A stretch of 35,686 nt of DNA from Rhodospirillales bacterium. GTDB lineage: Bacteria; Pseudomonadota; Alphaproteobacteria; Rhodospirillales; Magnetospirillaceae. The DNA lies in assembly GCA_015654615.1 (NCBI GenBank), contig JAATGN010000030.1, positions 1 to 35,686 of the forward strand, given 5' to 3'. The notes beneath the pieces are model-generated. The model worked only from the letters and a program-made list of their open reading frames with translations, did not search any database and had not been told where the DNA came from. The position numbers and the translations under genes are program-made. Position 1 is the stretch's first letter. Each line of letters begins with the position of its first letter. Positions 23,427 to 35,084 of this stretch are shown piece by piece.

Positions 23427-23494
23427 CGCATGGCCCTTCGTCGTTTGCAGGATAACAGGACGGTGACGGCAAGAAATTGAAACATATTCGTCAT
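23423..23494 (-). CDS. Candidate 23-residue membrane microprotein leading the fez-like operon
   Basis: Reads MTNMFQFLAVTVLLSC then KRRRAMR and stop: a short hydrophobic stretch followed by a basic end, as in single-pass microproteins with positive-inside topology. AGGAGG, the best ribosome-binding site in the region, lies 4 bases before its ATG (23494), or 13 before a second ATG three codons on. Its TGA overlaps the next gene's ATG (ATGA). It could be a functional small protein, or a leader peptide that couples translation. Too short for statistical support. Confidence 0.45.
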   Translation of the reverse strand: MTNMFQFLAVTVLLSCKRRRAMR

Positions 23495-23536
23495 CCTACC
23501 TCCTAGTCCGCATAAACTCTAGGGCCAACGGTGGGC

Positions 23537-23568
23537 GGACGGCTCCGAGAGGCCGGAGGCGGCCGTCC
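23537..23568 (-). other. GC-rich stem-loop after uvrC
   Basis: On the minus strand GGACGG...CCGTCC with an inner CTCCG / CGGAG stem, directly after the uvrC stop. No T-run follows, so some readthrough from uvrC into the small-protein operon is possible. I see no consensus promoter in 23495-23569. Confidence 0.4.
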
Positions 23569-23569
23569 T

Positions 23570-25468
23570 TCATCCGGCCGGATGGAAATGGTCGTAAATC
23601 TTCTTGGCCATGGCGGCGCTGATGCCGCCGACCGCCTGCAGATCGCTCAGTCCCGCCTCCGACACGCCCCGGGCCGAACCGAAATGGTGCAGCAGCGCTT
23701 TTTTGCGCTGGCTGCCGATTCCGGCGATTTCGTCGAGCGGAGAGCCGCTGATCGCCTTCGACCGTCGGGCCCGGTGGGTGCCGATGGCGAAGCGATGCGC
23801 CTCGTCGCGCAACCGCTGCAGGAAATAAAGGACCGGGTCGTTCGGCGGCAGGGAGAAGGGCGGCTTGTCCGGCAGATGAAAGCGTTCGCGCCCGGCGTTG
23901 CGGTCCGGACCCTTGGAAATCGCCACCAGCGTCACCTCGGCAATTCCCAGTTCGTCCAATACCGAGACGGCCACCTTCAACTGTCCGGGACCGCCGTCGA
24001 TCAGCACCAGGTCGGGCCAACTGCCGCCCTCGCGATCGGGATCCTCCTTCTGGGCGCGCCGAAAGCGGCGCGACAGCACTTCCCGCATCATGCCGAAATC
24101 GTCGCCGGGGCTTAAGTCCGGCGAGGCGATGTTGAATTTGCGATATTCGTTCTTGAGGAAGCCGTCGGCGCCGGCGACGATCATCCCGCCGACCGCGTGG
24201 GTTCCCTGGATATGGCTGTTGTCGTAGACTTCGATCCGCTGCGGCGGGCCGTCCAGGGCGAAGAGATCGGCGGCGCCGGCCAGCAGCTTGGCCTGGGCCG
24301 AACTCTCGGCCATGCGCCGGCCGAGGGCCTCGCGCGCATTGTCATGGGCATGGACGACCATTTTCCGCCGGTCGCCGCGTTTCGGCGTGCTCAGCGCCAC
24401 CTTGCGGCCGGCCTTGAGGCTCAGCGCCTCGGCCAGAAGAGGTTCGTCCGCACCGGCCAGCGGATGGGACAGCAGGATCTGCCGCGGCGGCACCTTGTCG
24501 TCGTAGAACTGGGCGAGAAAGGCCGCCAGGATATCCTCGGCCGACTGGTCCTGGGTCTGGGCGGGAAAAAACGAACGATTGCCGAAATTGCAGCCGGCGC
24601 GAAAAAAGAAGACCTGGATGCAGGCCTGTCCGCCGGCCTGGTGCAAGGCGACGACGTCGGCTTCGCCGATGTCCTGCGGATTGATGTCCTGGCGGGCCGA
24701 GATGCGGGCCAGGGCGCGGATGCGGTCCCGGTAGACCGCCGCGTCCTCATAGGCCAGGTCCCGGCTCGCCTCTTCCATGCGTTCGGCCAGCTCATGCTGG
24801 ATGTCCTGGCTGCGGCCGGACAGAAAGCCGCGGGCCTGGGCGACCAGTTGGTCGTAGGCGTCATGCGCGATCCGTTCGACGCAGGGCGCGCTGCATCGCT
24901 TGATCTGATAGAGCAGGCAAGGCCGGGACCGGGTGGCGAAGACGGTGTCGGCGCAGGAGCGCAGCAGGAAGGCGCGCTGCAGGTGGGAAAGGGTCTGATT
25001 GACCGCTCCGGCCGAGGCGAAGGGGCCGAAATATTCCCCCTTGCGGTTGCGGGCGCCGCGATGTTTGACGATCTGCGGCCAAGGATGGTCGCCGGTGATC
25101 AGGATATAGGGAAAGGACTTGTCGTCCTTCAGCAGGATATTGTAGCGCGGCGCCAGCCGTTTGATCAGATTGGCTTCGAGCAGCAGCGCTTCGACTTCCG
25201 TGTGGGTGGTGACGAACTCCATGCCGACCGTCTCGGCGACCATGCGCTGCAGCCGCAGCGGCAAGCGTTCCGCCTTGGTATAGGCCACCACGCGCTTCTT
25301 GAGGTTTTTGGCCTTGCCGACATAAAGCGCCCCGCCGGATTTTCCGAGCATGCGATAGACGCCCGGCGACATCGGCAGGGTCCGCAGATGATCCAGAATG
25401 ACCTGGGCTCCGGCAGCGAAGCCGCCGCTCGGCCGCGGCGCCTCGGCGCCGGGGGAATCACGGCTCAT
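23570..25468 (-). CDS. uvrC: Excinuclease ABC subunit C
   Basis: Nucleotide excision repair endonuclease that makes both incisions in the UvrB-DNA complex. 632 residues. The GIY-YIG domain is near 34-60 ([27 protein letters not shown] region), a UVR helix pair follows ([20 protein letters not shown]), then the RNase H-like domain with [13 protein letters not shown] and [12 protein letters not shown], and C-terminal helix-hairpin-helix motifs ([18 protein letters not shown] and [15 protein letters not shown]). ATG at 25468 is supported by family length. Its own upstream region is a 379-bp AT-richer gap. In related genomes pgsA usually follows immediately; here a 5.6-kb accessory segment intervenes. 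Confidence 0.97.
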   Translation of the reverse strand: MSRDSPGAEAPRPSGGFAAGAQVILDHLRTLPMSPGVYRMLGKSGGALYVGKAKNLKKRVVAYTKAERLPLRLQRMVAETVGMEFVTTHTEVEALLLEANLIKRLAPRYNILLKDDKSFPYILITGDHPWPQIVKHRGARNRKGEYFGPFASAGAVNQTLSHLQRAFLLRSCADTVFATRSRPCLLYQIKRCSAPCVERIAHDAYDQLVAQARGFLSGRSQDIQHELAERMEEASRDLAYEDAAVYRDRIRALARISARQDINPQDIGEADVVALHQAGGQACIQVFFFRAGCNFGNRSFFPAQTQDQSAEDILAAFLAQFYDDKVPPRQILLSHPLAGADEPLLAEALSLKAGRKVALSTPKRGDRRKMVVHAHDNAREALGRRMAESSAQAKLLAGAADLFALDGPPQRIEVYDNSHIQGTHAVGGMIVAGADGFLKNEYRKFNIASPDLSPGDDFGMMREVLSRRFRRAQKEDPDREGGSWPDLVLIDGGPGQLKVAVSVLDELGIAEVTLVAISKGPDRNAGRERFHLPDKPPFSLPPNDPVLYFLQRLRDEAHRFAIGTHRARRSKAISGSPLDEIAGIGSQRKKALLHHFGSARGVSEAGLSDLQAVGGISAAMAKKIYDHFHPAG

Positions 25469-25847
25469 GACAGCGCAACCACCATCTCATTCGTCAAGAT
25501 GATTTATCCCCGATGGCTCGGTCGCATTCGATCGCGACAATGACGAAGCGATATCCACTGAATCTGTGGATAAGTTTGTAGACAACTGGTGAGCATGGGC
25601 AGTCCGACCTGAGAACTCCAAGGATTTTACCGGTTTGCCCAAAAACTAAGCATGATCGACAAAATCAATATTTTTCATATACTTACACAATGTCAAGTGT
25701 AAAGCCTTTGTCATGATTGCGATTCGAAACTTGACTCGTCCTCGCTATTTTGGCAGGCAGCACACGCTGTGCAAAACTACCTTTGACGCTCTGTGATATT
25801 GTTTCGAAACTGTTGCAAACATTACGAAGCGGAGAATACTGGGATAT
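25469..25847. other. AT-rich intergenic region upstream of uvrC
   Basis: 379 bp between folB and uvrC with no gene recognised. It contains a minus-strand TTGACA (25691-25696) with an AT-rich -10 area near 25668-25673 as a possible uvrC promoter, a DnaA-box-like TGTGGATAA (25565-25573), a palindrome GTTTCGAAAC (25801-25810) and an inverted repeat GCACA-CGC-TGTGC (25760-25772). No alphaproteobacterial LexA-type GTTC-N7-GTTC pair was found. A small RNA cannot be excluded. Confidence 0.4.
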
Positions 25848-26264
25848 TCACGCAAGAGGGGAAAAGCGTTCGATCTCGACGCCGACGCTGGTCGCATCGG
25901 GAAACACGTCGAGCTTCTCGACGCGGACCCGGGCGACCCTGACGCGCTTGTCGTCCAGGCACAGGGCCGCGATGCGTTCCGCCAGGGTTTCGACCAGATT
26001 GACATGACCGGCGTCGATCAGGCGGCGGATGCCGGAAACCACCCCTTCATAGCAGACCACATTGGCCAGATTGTCGTCGATCGACGTCGCGTCGACCTCG
26101 CGGACGGCAAGATCCAGATTGATGCGGATGCGCTGCTTCGCCGTCTTTTCATAGGTGTAGACGCCGATGCTGGCCGTCATTTCCAGATCATGGACGAAAA
26201 CGTGGCGGAGCGCGTTGCGGGCATCGGCGAAGCGAAGCGGTTGGACGACATTGGCCTGGGACAT
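25848..26264 (-). CDS. folB: Dihydroneopterin aldolase family protein
   Basis: 138-residue T-fold enzyme of folate synthesis that cleaves 7,8-dihydroneopterin to 6-hydroxymethyl-dihydropterin and glycolaldehyde. Typical blocks: VFVHDLEMTASIGVYTYEK at the N-terminal strand (usually the catalytic Glu / IGVxxxE pattern), QRIRINLDLAV, NVVCYEGVVSGIRRL and, at the end, RVARVRVEKLDVFPDATSVGV with the conserved Lys. GGAGGA precedes the ATG. It lies 3 bp after the SDR gene, so both probably act on pterins. It could alternatively be a dihydromonapterin epimerase-type (FolX) member, but FolB is the commoner call. Confidence 0.9.
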   Translation of the reverse strand: MSQANVVQPLRFADARNALRHVFVHDLEMTASIGVYTYEKTAKQRIRINLDLAVREVDATSIDDNLANVVCYEGVVSGIRRLIDAGHVNLVETLAERIAALCLDDKRVRVARVRVEKLDVFPDATSVGVEIERFSPLA

Positions 26265-26267
26265 GAC

Positions 26268-27032
26268 TCATTCCTCCGGAGTCTTGCTGGCCGGCGCCCA
26301 GCCCAGATGTTGGCCGCCATCGAGGGTGATGAGCTGGCCGGTCATGGCGGGGGCCGCAAGAATGAAAAGCAGGGCCGCGGCGATCTCTTCGGGCGTCGTG
26401 CCGCGCTTCAAGGGCATCTCGGCGCACTGTTCTTCGAATTGCTGGACGGTTTGCCGCGGACTGGGAAGCGTCGGGCCGGGACCGATGGCGTTGACGCGAA
26501 TTCGCGGCGCCAAAGCCAGGGCGAGGGTTTGCGTCAAGATCCACAGCGCCGCCTTGCTCAGCGTATATGTCGTGAAGTGGGGGGTCAAATTCCAGACGCG
26601 CTGATCGACCAGATTGACCACCGCGCCGGCGGAATCTTCCGGCAATTGGGCGGCAAAGGCCTGGATGAGGACGAACGGCGCCCGCAGATTGGTTTCCAGA
26701 TGGGCGTCCCAGGAGGCGCGGGTGACCGTCAAGGCGGTGTCCGGCTCGAACAGCGAGGCGTTGTTGACCAGCAGGCCGAGCGGTCCCAGGGCCTCGACCG
26801 CGGCCGGAATCAGGGTCAGGACATCGTCTTCCCGGGCCAGATCCGCCTGAAGGGCGACCCCTTTGCCGCCGGCCGCGACGATGTCGTCGAGCAGCGCGAA
26901 GACCGCCTCATGCGAGCGATGATAGTGGAGGGCCACCGACCAGCCGTCCTTGACCAGGGCAAGCGCCATGGCGCGGCCGATCCGATGAGCGGCGCCGGTG
27001 ATCAGGGCGGTTTTGGGGCGTGTTTCCAACAT
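26268..27032 (-). CDS. SDR family oxidoreductase, pteridine reductase type (FolM/PTR1-like)
   Basis: 254-residue short-chain dehydrogenase. The glycine motif TGAAHRIGRAMAL and the following ALHYHRSHEA are those of NADPH-dependent pteridine reductases (TGxxxRxG and HxR). The catalytic set is Asp143 (VVNLVDQRVW), Tyr156 and Lys160 (YTLSK). Aspartate replaces the usual SDR serine, with the same 13-residue spacing to Tyr as in Leishmania PTR1 (Asp181, Tyr194, Lys198). Directly upstream of folB, it probably reduces dihydrofolate, dihydrobiopterin or dihydromonapterin, and may serve as an alternative dihydrofolate reductase. It starts 60 bp after the EF-G-like gene. The exact substrate is inferred. 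Confidence 0.88.
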   Translation of the reverse strand: MLETRPKTALITGAAHRIGRAMALALVKDGWSVALHYHRSHEAVFALLDDIVAAGGKGVALQADLAREDDVLTLIPAAVEALGPLGLLVNNASLFEPDTALTVTRASWDAHLETNLRAPFVLIQAFAAQLPEDSAGAVVNLVDQRVWNLTPHFTTYTLSKAALWILTQTLALALAPRIRVNAIGPGPTLPSPRQTVQQFEEQCAEMPLKRGTTPEEIAAALLFILAAPAMTGQLITLDGGQHLGWAPASKTPEE

Positions 27033-27092
27033 GCGGCCCGGAGAATGCCCTTCCGGCGGACGCGGCGCAAGAGAAGGATGTTCGCCCCGGCC

Positions 27093-29120
27093 CTATTGGG
27101 CGGCCAAAGCCGTCTTGCGTTCCTCGACGACCTTTTCGGCGCCGCGTCCCGCCATCTCCTGAAGATGGTCGAATCGCCAGGAGAACGTGCCGACGCCCAT
27201 GGTCAGGGACCGCAATTCGACGATCAGGTCGCCCATTTCGGCCTGCGGCAGAAAGGCCGAGACGTCGTCCCAGCCTTTCCACCCGTCCTTCGCCACATAA
27301 CCGAGGATCTGCCCGCGGCGGCCCGAAATGATGCGTTGGGCTTTCGAGGTGTAATCCGCCGGCACGGCGATCTCGACGGCCAGGACCGGTTCCAGCACCA
27401 CGGGATCGCATTTCGGCATGCCATCGGTCATGGCGATCCGCGCCGCGGTCTTGAAGGCCATGTCGGAGCTGTCGACCGTATGGTAGCTGCCGCTGGTCAG
27501 CGTGACCTTGACGTCGACGACGGGAAATCCGAGAGGGCCCCGCTTCAGATAGTCTTCGATCCCTTCGGCGACCGAGGGGATATATTGGCGCGGCACGACG
27601 CCGCCCACCACTTTGTCGACGAATTGAAAACCGGATCCGCGCGGCAGGGGCGCGATGTCGATATGGATGTCGCCGAACTGCCCGTGACCGCCGCTTTGAC
27701 GTTTGTGCCGGCCGTGTTCGGAGACGCCCTTGCGGATGGTTTCCTTGTAGGGAACCTGCGGATGACGGCCGGTAACCGCCAGGTTAAAGCGGTTTTTCAG
27801 CTTATCCAGCGCCACATGCAAATGGATTTCGCCCTGCCCCCACAGCACCAGCTCGCCGGTCGCGTGGCTCAGGTCGATGGACAGGGACGGATCTTCCTCG
27901 GCGAGCTTGGCCAAGGCCGTGGTCAATTTGACTTCGTCCTGCTTCTTGTCGGCCAGGACGGCCAGGGGGAACAAGGGAGGCAGCGGAGATGGCCAGGCAT
28001 GGACGCCGGAATCGACCGTTCCCAGGACGTCGCCCGTCTTGACCGGATCGAGGCGCGCGAAGGCCACGACGTCGCCGACGCCGGCCTTGGCGATTTTGCT
28101 CAGCGTCGCGCCCAAGGGCGCATAGAGTCCGGACGGCCTGATCCCGTTGACCTGGCTGCCTTCGGTAAATTCGCCGCGCCAGACACGGCCGAAGCTGAGT
28201 TTGCCGGTGTGCGCCGCATGCACGGTCTTGAACACCCGGGCCACGGCGCCGCCCTCGGCGGACCAACCGCGCCGCGCGCTGGTCTCGGTCGGAGCGGGAA
28301 CGTCGTGGCGCAGGCATTTCAGCAGCCGGCGGATGCCGTGATCGAAACTGCCCGAGCCGAAGAACACCGGCACGATGCGATCGGCGGCCAGGTTTCGCGC
28401 CACGTTTTCGTAAACTTCGGTGGTCGGGGGCTGCACATCGGACAGCAGTTCCTCGAGCAGGTGATCGTCGAAGTCGGCCAAATGCTCCAGCATGTCCTGG
28501 CGCGCGCTCTTTTCCTCGGAAAGCGCCGTTTCGGGCAACTGGATCAATTCCGAAGGCCGGCCCTCGCGGTATTGGAAGGCGCGCTCGCTGACCAGATCAA
28601 CATATCCGGAAATCGCGTCGCCGTCCTTCAACGGCAATTCGCGCAGCAGCAGCGGCAGATCGGACAATATCTGCAAGGCGTCCAGGGTCTCGCGCAGGCG
28701 GGCCTGCGACGATTCGACCTTGTTGATGAAAATGACGTGCGGAATGGCGTTTTCGTCGAGGAATTTGAGAAGAGGCGCCACCATCACGGCGCGGGCCGGC
28801 TCCGGCTCGACCACCACGACGGCGGCGTCGGCGATGGCCAGGGCATTGTAGGTATCCTGCTGGAATTCGATCGAACCGGGACAGTCGAGAAAGGTCCAGC
28901 GGTCGTCCAGATAACGGGCCGTGGCGATGTTGACTTCGGTGCTCATCACCCTTTGACGGGCTTCCGGCGTGGCGTCGCCGACGGCGGTGCCGTCGGCGAC
29001 GGTCCCTTTGCGCTGTATGGAGCCGGCCGCCAGCAGCAGACTTTCGAGAAGGGTCGTCTTGCCGCTGGCGTAAGGACCGACCAAAGCGGCGACACGGGGC
29101 AAAAGGGACCTTGAAGACAT
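27093..29120 (-). CDS. EF-G-like translational GTPase paralogue lacking the catalytic histidine
   Basis: 675-residue protein with the full EF-G domain order (G domain, then II to V; the C-terminal LGYVAKDGWKGWDDVSAFLPQ region replaces the usual EF-G domain V strand). The P-loop is GPYASGKT (15-22) instead of GHxDAGKT. Switch II is DCPGSIEF (79-86) where EF-G has DTPGHVDF, so the catalytic His is Ser83. The guanine-recognition motif is NKVE (133-136) instead of NKxD. This places it with EF-G2-type paralogues rather than the housekeeping FusA. Function unproven, possibly ribosome-linked with slow or no GTP hydrolysis. AAGGAGG ahead of ATG 29120 fixes the start; the longer open frame runs through repeat families A and B. 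Confidence 0.88.
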   Translation of the reverse strand: MSSRSLLPRVAALVGPYASGKTTLLESLLLAAGSIQRKGTVADGTAVGDATPEARQRVMSTEVNIATARYLDDRWTFLDCPGSIEFQQDTYNALAIADAAVVVVEPEPARAVMVAPLLKFLDENAIPHVIFINKVESSQARLRETLDALQILSDLPLLLRELPLKDGDAISGYVDLVSERAFQYREGRPSELIQLPETALSEEKSARQDMLEHLADFDDHLLEELLSDVQPPTTEVYENVARNLAADRIVPVFFGSGSFDHGIRRLLKCLRHDVPAPTETSARRGWSAEGGAVARVFKTVHAAHTGKLSFGRVWRGEFTEGSQVNGIRPSGLYAPLGATLSKIAKAGVGDVVAFARLDPVKTGDVLGTVDSGVHAWPSPLPPLFPLAVLADKKQDEVKLTTALAKLAEEDPSLSIDLSHATGELVLWGQGEIHLHVALDKLKNRFNLAVTGRHPQVPYKETIRKGVSEHGRHKRQSGGHGQFGDIHIDIAPLPRGSGFQFVDKVVGGVVPRQYIPSVAEGIEDYLKRGPLGFPVVDVKVTLTSGSYHTVDSSDMAFKTAARIAMTDGMPKCDPVVLEPVLAVEIAVPADYTSKAQRIISGRRGQILGYVAKDGWKGWDDVSAFLPQAEMGDLIVELRSLTMGVGTFSWRFDHLQEMAGRGAEKVVEERKTALAAQ

Positions 29121-29192
29121 TATCCCCTCCTTCGTTCTCTTTGAGAACGATGCTCCACCCAAGCTTGAATTCTGGCAACAAAAAAGCACGGC

Positions 29193-29241
29193 CCGGGCGC
29201 GCGCCTCCGCGCGCTTGGCCGCGGCCTCAATGGCCGCTCTA
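29193..29241. repeat. Family A repeat, right-half copy
   Basis: 49 bp matching the right half of the copies at 9676-9780 and 18756-18860 (CCGGGCGCGCGCC to GGCCGCTCTA). The left palindrome is missing. Followed by a family B copy as at 9.7-9.9 kb. Confidence 0.8.
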
Positions 29242-29273
29242 GTCGCTCGCGCTCGGAAGAAAAGCGTCAGTAG

Positions 29274-29344
29274 CACCGGCGTCCCCGCCGGTGGAAAAGA
29301 CCCCGCCGCGTAGCGGCGGACACCAGCGGGGACGCCGGTGCCAC
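29274..29344. repeat. Family B repeat, second full copy, 3' of argC
   Basis: Three hairpins: CACCGGC / GCCGGTG (29274-29293), CCGCCGC / GCGGCGG (29303-29319) and CACCAGC / GCCGGTG (29321-29340, one mismatch). T4 follows in either direction. Homology with 9800-9872 extends past it into a CCAGGGC and GGCCGCCGGCCGG flank (29356-29387 against 9889-9919). Confidence 0.83.
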
Positions 29345-29419
29345 TTTTCCTTCTCATCCAGGGCAGGGTCGGCCGCCGGCCGGTGCCGAACGCGCAATGA
29401 CGCCGATGTCCGCGGGCCC

Positions 29420-30388
29420 TTAAGCGAGCGCCGCGTCCCGCGCGATCGCGTAGTCGCGTTCACCGGCCAGCCCAAGCATCAGATCGATGTTCTGGACGGC
29501 CGCGCCCGAGGCGCCCTTGCCCAGATTGTCCAGCCGGGCGACCAGCAAAGCCGTTTGTTCGGCCGGATTGTCGAAGACGAACAACTCCAGGAGATTGGTG
29601 CCGTTCAAGGCCTCCGGGGCCAGCACCTTGGGGCGCTGGTCATAGGGCATGACATGGACGAAACGCTGGCCGTCGTAACGGGCCGACAGCGAGGCATGCA
29701 GGTCGCGGCCGCTCGGAGATTTCGGCAGGCTCCACAGATGCAGCGGAATTTGCACCAGCATGCCTTGGCGGAAGGCGCCGACCGCCGGGGTGAACAGCGG
29801 GACATGGGCCAGGCCGGAATGCACGCGCATTTCGTCGCGATGCTTGTGCGCCAGGTCCAGGGCGTAAAGCCGATGGATGTCGGCGATCCGCTCCGGCCCC
29901 CGGCTCTCGAAGGCCTCGACCATCTGACGGCCGCCGCCGCTATATCCGGAAACCGCATGCACGCTGACCGGGGTCGCCGCCGGCAGCAGGCCGTCGTCGA
30001 CCAGCGGGCGGAGCAGCGACAGGGCCCCGGTCGGATAGCAGCCGGGATTGCTCACCCGGCGGGCTTCGCCGATGCGGTCGGCCTGGCCGGCGGTCAGTTC
30101 GGGCAGGCCGTAAACCCAGTCGGGGTGGGTTCGATAAGCGGTGCTGGCGTCGAGCACCCGCACCGATGGATCGTCGATCAGGGCGACGGCGGCGCGGGCC
30201 GCCTCGTCGGGAAGGCACAGGACGGCGAGGTCGACGGCATTGAGCAGGCGCCGCCGCTCGGCATCGTCCTTGCGCTTGGCCGGGTCGATGCTGACCAGTT
30301 CGAGGTCGGCGCGCCCGGCCAGCCGCGCCCGAATCTGCAGGCCGGTGGTTCCTGCCTCGCCATCGATGAAGATCCGCGGTTTTGCCAT
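29420..30388 (-). CDS. argC: N-acetyl-gamma-glutamyl-phosphate reductase (type 2)
   Basis: Third step of arginine biosynthesis: NADPH-dependent reduction of N-acetylglutamyl phosphate to the semialdehyde. 322 residues, the shorter type 2 form. Opening [17 protein letters not shown] is the dinucleotide motif, [14 protein letters not shown] holds catalytic Cys117, and [15 protein letters not shown] is the substrate loop. It starts 54 bp after the aminotransferase gene on the same strand, so they may form one unit. CAGGACG precedes the ATG. Downstream are repeats B and A rather than an ordinary terminator. Confidence 0.95.
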   Translation of the reverse strand: MAKPRIFIDGEAGTTGLQIRARLAGRADLELVSIDPAKRKDDAERRRLLNAVDLAVLCLPDEAARAAVALIDDPSVRVLDASTAYRTHPDWVYGLPELTAGQADRIGEARRVSNPGCYPTGALSLLRPLVDDGLLPAATPVSVHAVSGYSGGGRQMVEAFESRGPERIADIHRLYALDLAHKHRDEMRVHSGLAHVPLFTPAVGAFRQGMLVQIPLHLWSLPKSPSGRDLHASLSARYDGQRFVHVMPYDQRPKVLAPEALNGTNLLELFVFDNPAEQTALLVARLDNLGKGASGAAVQNIDLMLGLAGERDYAIARDAALA

Positions 30389-30442
30389 GGTGACGTCCTG
30401 CCGTTTCGAGCCAAACTTAGATCCTGAGCCGCCCTGGGCCCG

Positions 30443-33932
<3,490 letters not shown>

Positions 33933-33979
33933 TCTTGCCCCGGTATTCCCGGCATCGTACTCTGCGCCATCGTTTTTCC

Positions 33980-34026
33980 GTGGTGCGGTCGCGATGCTTG
34001 GTTTTCGAGCGTCGGGACCGCACCAC
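33980..34026. other. Long hairpin between uvrB and the UDP-xylose-synthase-type gene
   Basis: Perfect 11-bp arms GTGGTGCGGTC (33980-33990) and GACCGCACCAC (34016-34026). Inside them a further 7-bp near-perfect stem CGATGCT / AGCGTCG after a G-G mismatch, loop TGGTTTTCG. No T-run on either strand. It ends 4 bp before the AAGGTGG ribosome-binding site of the next gene. Confidence 0.65.
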
Positions 34027-34040
34027 CACAAGGTGGCGCA

Positions 34041-34994
34041 ATGATCAGCAAAAGAATTCTCGTAACGGGTGGGGCTGGATTTCTGGGGTCGCATCTTTGC
34101 GAGCGACTCATCGGCGCGGGGCACGAAGTCCTTTGCGTCGATAATTTCTTTACCGGCCGCCGCACCAATGTTGCGGCCTTATTGGATCATCCCCGCTTCG
34201 AGCTGATGCGTCACGACGTGACCTTTCCGCTCTATGTGGAGGTCGACCAGATCTACAATCTGGCCTGTCCGGCCTCGCCCATCCATTATCAGTTCGATCC
34301 CGTGCAGACGACCAAGACCAGCGTCCATGGGGCGATCAATATGCTGGGACTGGCCAAGCGGACCCGCGCCAGCATATTTCAGGCCTCGACCTCCGAGGTC
34401 TATGGCGATCCTTCCGTGCATCCGCAAGTCGAATCCTATTGGGGCAATGTCAATCCGATCGGTCCGCGCAGCTGCTATGACGAGGGCAAGCGTTGCGCCG
34501 AAACATTGTTCTTCGATTATTACCGCCAGCACGGTCTCGCCATCAAGGTGGCCCGGATCTTCAATACCTATGGGCCGCGCATGCATCCCAACGACGGCCG
34601 CGTCGTTTCCAATTTCATCGTGCAGGCCCTGGAAGGGCGCGACATCACCATTTACGGAGACGGCCATCAGACCCGTTCGTTCTGTTATGTCGACGACCTG
34701 ATCGAAGGCTTCATCCGCTTGATGGATACCGCCAAGGAGATCACCGGACCGATGAATCTGGGCAATCCCGTCGAATTCACCATGCGGGAACTGGCCGAAT
34801 TGGTGATCGAGGTCACCGGGTCGAAATCGAAACTGGTGTTCGAACCCCTGCCGGTCGACGATCCGAAACAGCGGCAGCCCAATATCGCCTATGCCCGCCG
34901 GGAACTGGGATGGGAGCCGCAGGTGCCGTTGCGGGCGGGATTGGAAAAGACGGCGCGCTATTTCGAAGGAATTCTGTCGGAGAGAACCGCCTGA
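34041..34994 (+). CDS. UDP-glucuronate decarboxylase-type NAD-dependent epimerase (UDP-xylose synthase)
   Basis: 317-residue extended SDR. NAD motif [11 protein letters not shown] (9-19), [21 protein letters not shown], typical of UDP-xylose synthases, catalytic Tyr146-x3-Lys150 ([10 protein letters not shown]), [20 protein letters not shown], and [13 protein letters not shown]. It probably oxidises and decarboxylates UDP-glucuronate to UDP-xylose for a polysaccharide. AAGGTGG precedes the ATG at good distance. It follows uvrB by 108 bp and a long hairpin, so it may be separately controlled. Related epimerases act on other UDP-sugars, but the ACPASP / DPVQTTKT block supports the decarboxylase branch. 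Confidence 0.9.
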   Translation: MISKRILVTGGAGFLGSHLCERLIGAGHEVLCVDNFFTGRRTNVAALLDHPRFELMRHDVTFPLYVEVDQIYNLACPASPIHYQFDPVQTTKTSVHGAINMLGLAKRTRASIFQASTSEVYGDPSVHPQVESYWGNVNPIGPRSCYDEGKRCAETLFFDYYRQHGLAIKVARIFNTYGPRMHPNDGRVVSNFIVQALEGRDITIYGDGHQTRSFCYVDDLIEGFIRLMDTAKEITGPMNLGNPVEFTMRELAELVIEVTGSKSKLVFEPLPVDDPKQRQPNIAYARRELGWEPQVPLRAGLEKTARYFEGILSERTA

Positions 34995-35020
34995 GGGGAT
35001 GCCGCCCGAGACGGCGGGGT

Positions 35021-35060
35021 GAACAGGGGGCAACAATCGTCCTGAACTTCCCCCCTGTTC
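35021..35060. terminator. Inverted repeat between convergent genes
   Basis: GAACAGGGGG (35021-35030) and CCCCCTGTTC (35051-35060) around a 20-base loop, between the epimerase stop and the barrel gene stop. No T-run, so a terminator role is only plausible from position. Confidence 0.45.
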
Positions 35061-35084
35061 CCGGCTCGGCCGGCCGCCCTTGCT

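Noticed and set aside
26004-29114. 1036-codon open frame on the plus strand
   Set aside because: It is antisense to folB, the SDR and the EF-G-like gene, all clearly recognisable on the minus strand. Its translation is rich in Gly, Arg, His, Gln and Asp, typical of shadow frames in high-GC DNA.
27093-29357. Longer N-terminus for the EF-G-like gene
   Set aside because: The extra codons translate repeat families A and B, and AAGGAGG precedes the ATG at 29120.
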